A stretch of DNA of 64,000 nt from Psychrobacter namhaensis (GTDB taxonomy: Bacteria; Pseudomonadota; Gammaproteobacteria; Pseudomonadales; Moraxellaceae). Of the stretch, positions 59,297 through 64,000 are shown one piece after another (position 1 is the first letter of the stretch; the number at the start of each line of letters is the position of its first letter). The notes under the pieces were generated by a model that saw only the letters and a list, made by a program, of their open reading frames with translations, was not told the origin of the DNA and did not search any database. The DNA is taken from the NCBI RefSeq assembly GCF_016107545.1, contig NZ_JABASS010000011.1, forward strand, positions 30,383 to 94,382, in the 5' to 3' direction. Position numbers and translations under genes: made by a program.

Positions 59297-60208
59297 ATGA
59301 ATATTCAAGACCTACTAGACAATGCAAAAGATACGTTGGGTTTACAGCCCCAAGAAACCAACGCGGGCGTGTATATTCCTTCGAAGTCATCGCTAAAATT
59401 GGCAGCACCAAACAAAACCAATTACGACCATACCGAGTACGACACGCCTTATACCGGCAATAAAAAAATCCTGATGGTCTGTACCGAGCAGCAATACATG
59501 ACCATGGAAAACGGTAAAAAGTTTGAGACTGGCAATCATCCGGTTGAGATGATGGTGCCATTATTACACTTTAAAAAAGCGGGCTTCAATGTGGACGTCT
59601 TTACGCCAAATGGGGAGTCTGTCAAAGTCGAGCAATGGGCGATGCCAGAAGACGATGACGACGTCAAACAAATATACGCGGAATACCAGTCAAAGCTTGA
59701 GAAACCTAAAAGTATCGCTGATTTTGTCAAAAATGACATGGCCGATAGCGATGACTATGCGGCCATATTTATCCCAGGTGGTCATGGCGCAATGATTGGC
59801 TTGCCGGAAGATAAGAGCCTTGGCGAACTGCTACGTTGGAGTCATGACAACGACCTATTCATCTTAGCGATCTGTCACGGGCCTGCGGCTTTATTGTCTG
59901 CGAACTTAAGCGGAGTGGACACAGCAAGTAAAGAAAATGAGTCTGAGCGCGACTTTATCTTTAAAGGCTATAAGATGGTGGCGTTCCCAACAGTGATGGA
60001 CAAGCAGATGCCAAAAATCGGCTACTTGCCGGGTACGATGCCTTGGTACTTTGGGGATAAACTCGAAGAGCTAGGCGTCACGATTGATAATAAACTGGCA
60101 TCAGGGCAGACACACCAAGATAGAAAGCTCATCTCAGGGGATGGCCCTTTGGCGGCCAATGATTTTGGTAAGCTGAGTGCTAATCAATTACTAAAAGTGC
60201 TTAATTAA
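59297..60208 (+). CDS. hchA: Glyoxalase III / Hsp31-type chaperone HchA
   Basis: 303 residues, slightly longer than E. coli HchA (283). This DJ-1/PfpI-superfamily protein converts methylglyoxal to lactate without cofactor and acts as a stress chaperone. The catalytic Cys-His pair is in LAICHGPAALL (Cys193, His194), with the acidic partner Glu84 in NHPVEMM. The HchA-specific N-terminal extension and IPGGHGAMIGLP are present. RBS AGGA. Monocistronic. Confidence 0.92.
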   Translation: MNIQDLLDNAKDTLGLQPQETNAGVYIPSKSSLKLAAPNKTNYDHTEYDTPYTGNKKILMVCTEQQYMTMENGKKFETGNHPVEMMVPLLHFKKAGFNVDVFTPNGESVKVEQWAMPEDDDDVKQIYAEYQSKLEKPKSIADFVKNDMADSDDYAAIFIPGGHGAMIGLPEDKSLGELLRWSHDNDLFILAICHGPAALLSANLSGVDTASKENESERDFIFKGYKMVAFPTVMDKQMPKIGYLPGTMPWYFGDKLEELGVTIDNKLASGQTHQDRKLISGDGPLAANDFGKLSANQLLKVLN

Positions 60209-60232
60209 AAGGTTGGTATGCGCTTACAGCAC

Positions 60233-60268
60233 AAAAAAACGGACTATTTAATAAGTCCGTTTTTTGTG
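60233..60268. terminator. Bidirectional terminator, hchA/avtA
   Basis: The arms AAAAAACGGACT and AGTCCGTTTTTT enclose an 8-nt loop, between convergent genes. Confidence 0.9.
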
Positions 60269-60285
60269 TTTATCACGAACGGTTT

Positions 60286-61620
60286 TTACTTGGTTTCATC
60301 ATAAAGTTGGCGTACCACTTCCCCAATCACTTTGATACCATCGGTTAGCGTTTGCTCGTCCGCCGCGATACTCATACGAATGCACTCGTGCGCGTGTTGG
60401 TAATCACTGACGTCGACGCCGGGGAAGAAGTACTCGCTTGGCACAATCAATGTGCCTTTGTCTTTTAGACGCTCGTATAGCTCAAGGGTCGTAATCGGTA
60501 AATCCTTAAACCACAACCAAAAGAAGATCGCGCCTTCAGGCTTATGAATCATTAACGGATAATCACCTAATGCGTCTTTTAGCAGCTTCACCGCGAGTTT
60601 CGCCTGCTTCTGATAAAACGGCTTAATCTCATTATCAGATAGTTGCTTGATACGATCGTTTGTAACCAATGGTGTGGCAATCGCTGCACCAAAACGTGTT
60701 GGCGCTAGATTCACCACCGCATTCATCGCGCTGACTGCTTCGATCACTTTGGCATCGGCCACGATGATACCCGTACGCATACCGGGCAGACCAATCTTCG
60801 ATAAGCTAAAGCACAAAATTGTATTGTTATCCCAATGCAAATTGACATCAGAATAAATGATATTGGGGAAGGGCATGCCATAAGCATTATCGATAATAAG
60901 CGGAATGTCATAATGCTTGGCAATCTCGGCCAAGTGCGCCATTTCGTCATCGGTCAGGACGTTGCCTGTCGGGTTGGTCGGGCGTGAGCAGCAAATCGCC
61001 CCAATACGGCCTTCCTTGAGCGCTGGCAAGTTCTCTAACGCCTCAAAATCCACACGATATTTAAAGAAGCCTTCCTCACCATCATGCGTCACTTCATCGA
61101 TATGCGGTAATACGGCGGTAAAATGCTGACCTTCAACATGTACATCACTATAGCCAATATACTCAGGGGTCAATGGCAGTAGAATGGATTTATCGACAGA
61201 TTGGTTTTCTTTATCTTGGCTCTGTTCATCAGTGAAAGCACCGCCGAACAGATTAAATAAATAGAAAAAGGCGTTTTGCGAGCCATTGGTCAGCGCAATA
61301 TTTTCTGAGGTGAGGTTCCAATCATAATGACGATTGAAGAAGCCAACCAATGCATCGATAAAGGCAGCATCGCCTTGCGGATTAGAGTAGTTCGCCATAC
61401 TAATAATCGCGCTACTATTAGCCTCGTCCGTATCGTTATCAACACCCAGCGCCTTATACGTCTCTAAAAACAGCTCATTGACAGCCTCAATTTTGGCAGG
61501 GTTACCACCGCCCAGCATGTTGACTGGTTGATCGCTTTTTAGCGCATCGCCCAGATCATCCATCAATTGTGAGATGCCAGTGGGCTGGGTAAATTTCTGA
61601 CCGAACTTTGAGAATTTCAT
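60286..61620 (-). CDS. avtA: Valine-pyruvate aminotransferase AvtA
   Basis: 444 residues, fold-type I PLP aminotransferase. The start MKFSKFGQKFTQPTGISQLM and MLGGGNPAKI match AvtA; the PLP lysine is Lys275 in SLSKIGLPGMR, with SRPTNPTGN and DNAYGMPFP upstream. AvtA interconverts valine/pyruvate and alanine/2-ketoisovalerate. An acidic Gln/Ser-rich insertion lies around 130-145. Monocistronic. Confidence 0.9.
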   Translation of the reverse strand: MKFSKFGQKFTQPTGISQLMDDLGDALKSDQPVNMLGGGNPAKIEAVNELFLETYKALGVDNDTDEANSSAIISMANYSNPQGDAAFIDALVGFFNRHYDWNLTSENIALTNGSQNAFFYLFNLFGGAFTDEQSQDKENQSVDKSILLPLTPEYIGYSDVHVEGQHFTAVLPHIDEVTHDGEEGFFKYRVDFEALENLPALKEGRIGAICCSRPTNPTGNVLTDDEMAHLAEIAKHYDIPLIIDNAYGMPFPNIIYSDVNLHWDNNTILCFSLSKIGLPGMRTGIIVADAKVIEAVSAMNAVVNLAPTRFGAAIATPLVTNDRIKQLSDNEIKPFYQKQAKLAVKLLKDALGDYPLMIHKPEGAIFFWLWFKDLPITTLELYERLKDKGTLIVPSEYFFPGVDVSDYQHAHECIRMSIAADEQTLTDGIKVIGEVVRQLYDETK

Positions 61621-62217
61621 AAGGCTACCATGCTGTTTTGGAGGGTGTTATAAGTTGGTATTTAACCGATAAAGTTGGGCTAGTATAGCAAATGGTGGGG
61701 GTGAGGGAAGCACGTAGTAGTGTTGATATTGGTTTATCTACCTATACGTTCTGTGAAGCAAAAAATGCCCGCTAAGTGGATAGGAGGCGTTTTGGTTTGA
61801 GGTTTTAAAGACTGAGGTTTGTTACTAATCCTGCTTTTCGCTTGTAGTTGGCAGTCTATGACGCACAGCACCTAAGCACAGGTGCGTTTCAACATTCGAG
61901 CGATCATTTCTGAGCAAGGTACCGTAAGAGACACATTCCACCAAGCTAACGCTTCAATCAGGGCTAAAAACTTTTGCTATGACAAAGTTTACGGAGATAA
62001 GCAAAATCTTAACTTGTTAATTTTGAATAGAGGTTGGTAGGTTATTCTATTGCTAACCCATGCTAGATTTCTTGAAATAAATTTTTACGAACTATAATTT
62101 ATTTTTGACTTGAAAGTTTTTTAATCAAACAAATATAAATAGCATAGGAACAATAGAATTTAGCGAAACTAAAAAATTGCTATATTCTTTAAATATAAAT
62201 TTGAAGGGAGTCAAAGA
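61621..62217. other. Intergenic region at the edge of the AT-rich accessory segment
   Basis: 597 bp with no complete gene. On the minus strand at about 61866-61967 there is a protein-like open stretch of 34 codons (containing ALIEALAWWNVSLTVPCSEM) that has a stop just upstream, so it is at best a remnant of a gene or part of a dispersed repeat. From about 62030 the DNA becomes markedly AT-rich. Confidence 0.4.
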
Positions 62218-63270
62218 ATGAATGATAAGCCATTGTTATATACTCCTTTATTGAACTCTAAGCGAGGGGAGTATAATGCTCTTTGTGATTTAAGTAATAA
62301 TGTAAAACAGTATGTTAAACCGATAATCATATTAACTAAAGAAAAAACTATTGCGAGAGGAGAGATTCTTGCAAAGACAATCAAGTCTAAATGGGGTAAT
62401 AATCCTATATATATTGATTTAGACCAAGCCGATAATGTTAGTATTCAAGGAATGAATTACGTAGACTTTATATTGAATGCACTTGATATTAACAGTGTTG
62501 ATTATTCACCCGTGATAAATGTTCTTCATCCCAACCAAAGAATTATCAGGCACATTGTTCAAAATGGGTTAAGTAGTTGTATTAGGATCGATATTAGCAC
62601 CTTTGATAGCAGTACAGTCGTAAAGTTGCAAAATTTATTGAGTGAACTGTTAGAAGGTAACGCATATATTGATTTACTTCTCGACTTTAAATCAGATATC
62701 AAGTCTAGCCCTAGTGCTCATGCTCATTATATTTCTACTTATTACAACGCTATTAGTAGTAAATTTGGAAGTCAGATTCACAGATTTATTATAGCTGGCT
62801 CTTCTACTCCTGAAGAGTTTGTAAGAGCAGATTACAATCCTTACGGTTTAAAGCAGCGAGTTCATTGGCTAGGATTTTGTGATTTTTTAACTTCAATATC
62901 AATAGATACTAAAGCTATAGTTTTCGCTGACTACTCTATAACCTATCCAGGCGAAGGCGAGCCTATAACTTATGTGAACCCTAATGCTAAAATTAGATAT
63001 ACCTTAGCAAATGATTATATGTACGCCATTGGACATCCAGTTCATACACACGTTGATGGCTTTGGTCAGTTTCACGATATATCACAAATTATAGTGAATA
63101 CGCCCCATTTTTTAGGCTCTAACTATTCTTGGGGTGATAGGTATTTATATGACTGTGCCCAAAAATTGGTAAAGTGTGGAAATATGGAAACTTGGGTGAG
63201 AGTTGGACATAACCATCATATAACGTATGCCACTAAACAGAACGCCAGTCGTCACGGGATTTCAATATAG
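62218..63270 (+). CDS. Beta-protein (PF14350)-like protein, sce7725-related
   Basis: 350 residues. The start (LLYTPLLNSKRGEYNALCDLSNNVKQYVKPIIIL) fits the Beta-protein family: a 'P-x-L-x-x-K-x-GE-x-x-AL' opening, then SKWGNNPIYIDLDQ. Repeated strand-like motifs ending in acidic residues (IRIDIS, IDLLLDF) suggest an alpha/beta barrel, which is inference. The biochemical role of the family is unknown. GGGAG precedes the ATG. The gene is AT-rich and its last 38 bp overlap the convergent sce7726-like gene. Family members often sit beside sce7726-type proteins. Confidence 0.75.
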   Translation: MNDKPLLYTPLLNSKRGEYNALCDLSNNVKQYVKPIIILTKEKTIARGEILAKTIKSKWGNNPIYIDLDQADNVSIQGMNYVDFILNALDINSVDYSPVINVLHPNQRIIRHIVQNGLSSCIRIDISTFDSSTVVKLQNLLSELLEGNAYIDLLLDFKSDIKSSPSAHAHYISTYYNAISSKFGSQIHRFIIAGSSTPEEFVRADYNPYGLKQRVHWLGFCDFLTSISIDTKAIVFADYSITYPGEGEPITYVNPNAKIRYTLANDYMYAIGHPVHTHVDGFGQFHDISQIIVNTPHFLGSNYSWGDRYLYDCAQKLVKCGNMETWVRVGHNHHITYATKQNASRHGISI

Positions 63271-63820
63271 TTCTTATATGATTTCTTAGTTCATCATGCG
63301 AAAAGCTATCTACCACTAGCTGGTAGATTTCTCGTTTTTTTAGTTTCTTAATACGCCAATCTACTAATATACGTTGTGACAAAAGTTCAAGCACTTCATC
63401 TTTCCATGCTAGTTTAATCAGCTCTAAAGGTTCAATGGATTTGTTTAGCTTGGTTCGGCGTTCTGTTTTTAAGGTAATCCCTCCTCTACTACCCTGAGTA
63501 GCTATTTTTACTCCCCACCAGTCTGGAATTAATTGGATTGCCTTATCGGCATGAGTAGAGCCGACAACTAAAGTAACTTTATCCATCACGGCTGAATAAG
63601 CTTCAACTTGTCTAGGTAATCTTAACAAGTTGTCTGAATCGCTCTTTAGTTCGTAACCATGTATCTCTCCATTAATAACCGCAATATCGATACGGCTTCT
63701 ACCAAAATTTAGTCCTAATTCTTCTACGACTAAGGCAGTAGGGTCGTGAATATGGTTTTTGATAATATTTTTTTTTACAACCTGACGTATATCTTTATCA
63801 AGCATTTTTTCAATAGCCAT
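63233..63820 (-). CDS. sce7726-like protein, predicted PD-(D/E)XK nuclease
   Basis: 195 residues. The N-terminal half carries a PD-(D/E)XK-type signature: Glu33-Glu34, Asp45 in SRIDIAVI, Glu57-x-Lys59 in GYELKSDSD, and Gln71 in RQVEAY, which also has the extra Gln seen in Holliday-resolvase-like nucleases. The C-terminal third is basic and helical. It resembles the family NCBI calls sce7726, named from Sorangium and commonly next to sce7725/Beta-type genes; that association is from memory. The two genes here are tail to tail with a 38-bp overlap, not co-directional. AT-rich, likely acquired DNA. Confidence 0.75.
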   Translation of the reverse strand: MAIEKMLDKDIRQVVKKNIIKNHIHDPTALVVEELGLNFGRSRIDIAVINGEIHGYELKSDSDNLLRLPRQVEAYSAVMDKVTLVVGSTHADKAIQLIPDWWGVKIATQGSRGGITLKTERRTKLNKSIEPLELIKLAWKDEVLELLSQRILVDWRIKKLKKREIYQLVVDSFSHDELRNHIRTILKSRDDWRSV

Positions 63821-64000
63821 TTAAATTAACCTTAAAGATACTTAGAAATTTTGACGCAAAGCATACATTACCATAAATAATACGTTTTTCGCTATCAAGT
63901 AAAAACATATTGGTTTTGTGTTTTTAATTTATTAAATATAACGTTTGACCCCTGCCGTCAATCCCGTAGACTTAAACTTGGGAGATTTTAGTTACGCAGC
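63821..64000. other. Right edge, no gene assigned
   Basis: AT-rich until about 63935, then a more G+C-balanced block to the window end, which may mark the boundary of the accessory segment. The upstream sequence of the sce7726-like gene lies here. No open frame can be judged from so short a stretch. Confidence 0.4.

Overview
The window is bacterial chromosome around the replication origin of a gammaproteobacterium, most likely Psychrobacter or a close Moraxellaceae relative. This placement is an inference from gene order (recF, dnaN and dnaA on one strand, rpmH, rnpA, yidD, yidC and mnmE on the other), from protein character and from mid-range G+C; no species call is possible from sequence alone. 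The oriC candidate lies between dnaA and rpmH (about 20.1-20.6 kb), with four consensus DnaA boxes, several one-mismatch boxes and an AT-rich stretch. Ten parS or near-parS sites (GTTTCACGTGAAAC or a one-base variant) are scattered from 12.0 to 40.2 kb on both sides of it. Neither parA nor parB is in the window.

Left part (0-12 kb): a DUF2157/DUF4401/GDYXXLXY membrane operon, two medium-chain oxidoreductases (one AcuI-like), an AT-rich orphan gene for a tail-anchored protein, then guaA, a cupin, a crotonase, a LysE-type exporter and rlmF. Origin block (12-28 kb): mntP, gyrB, recF, dnaN, dnaA / oriC / rpmH, rnpA, yidD, yidC, mnmE, nrdR, ribD and ribE. The 430-bp ribD-ribE gap carries four further consensus DnaA boxes plus two parS-like sites and looks like a second origin-like or DnaA-titrating locus.

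Middle (28-47 kb): a hybrid sensor kinase whose phosphoacceptor His position is Tyr, then fmt-rsmB, thrC, LysM-dprA-tsaC, a TIGR01777 epimerase, an HSL-type esterase, grpE and dnaK, and a bioF-bioC pair. Right part (47-62 kb): a small outer-membrane barrel protein, the NfeD/SPFH pair, a phytase-like esterase, hemN, a ComM-type ATPase, gph, DUF4385, tRNA-Phe, a PanZ-like protein, hisB-hisH, hchA and avtA.

The right end (about 62.0-63.9 kb) is AT-rich accessory DNA with two tail-to-tail overlapping genes: a Beta-protein (PF14350)-like protein and an sce7726-like protein with a PD-(D/E)XK nuclease signature. This pair is the best candidate in the window for an undescribed, possibly defence-related system. 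No CRISPR array, rRNA operon or complete insertion sequence was seen. Most transcription units end at clear intrinsic terminators.
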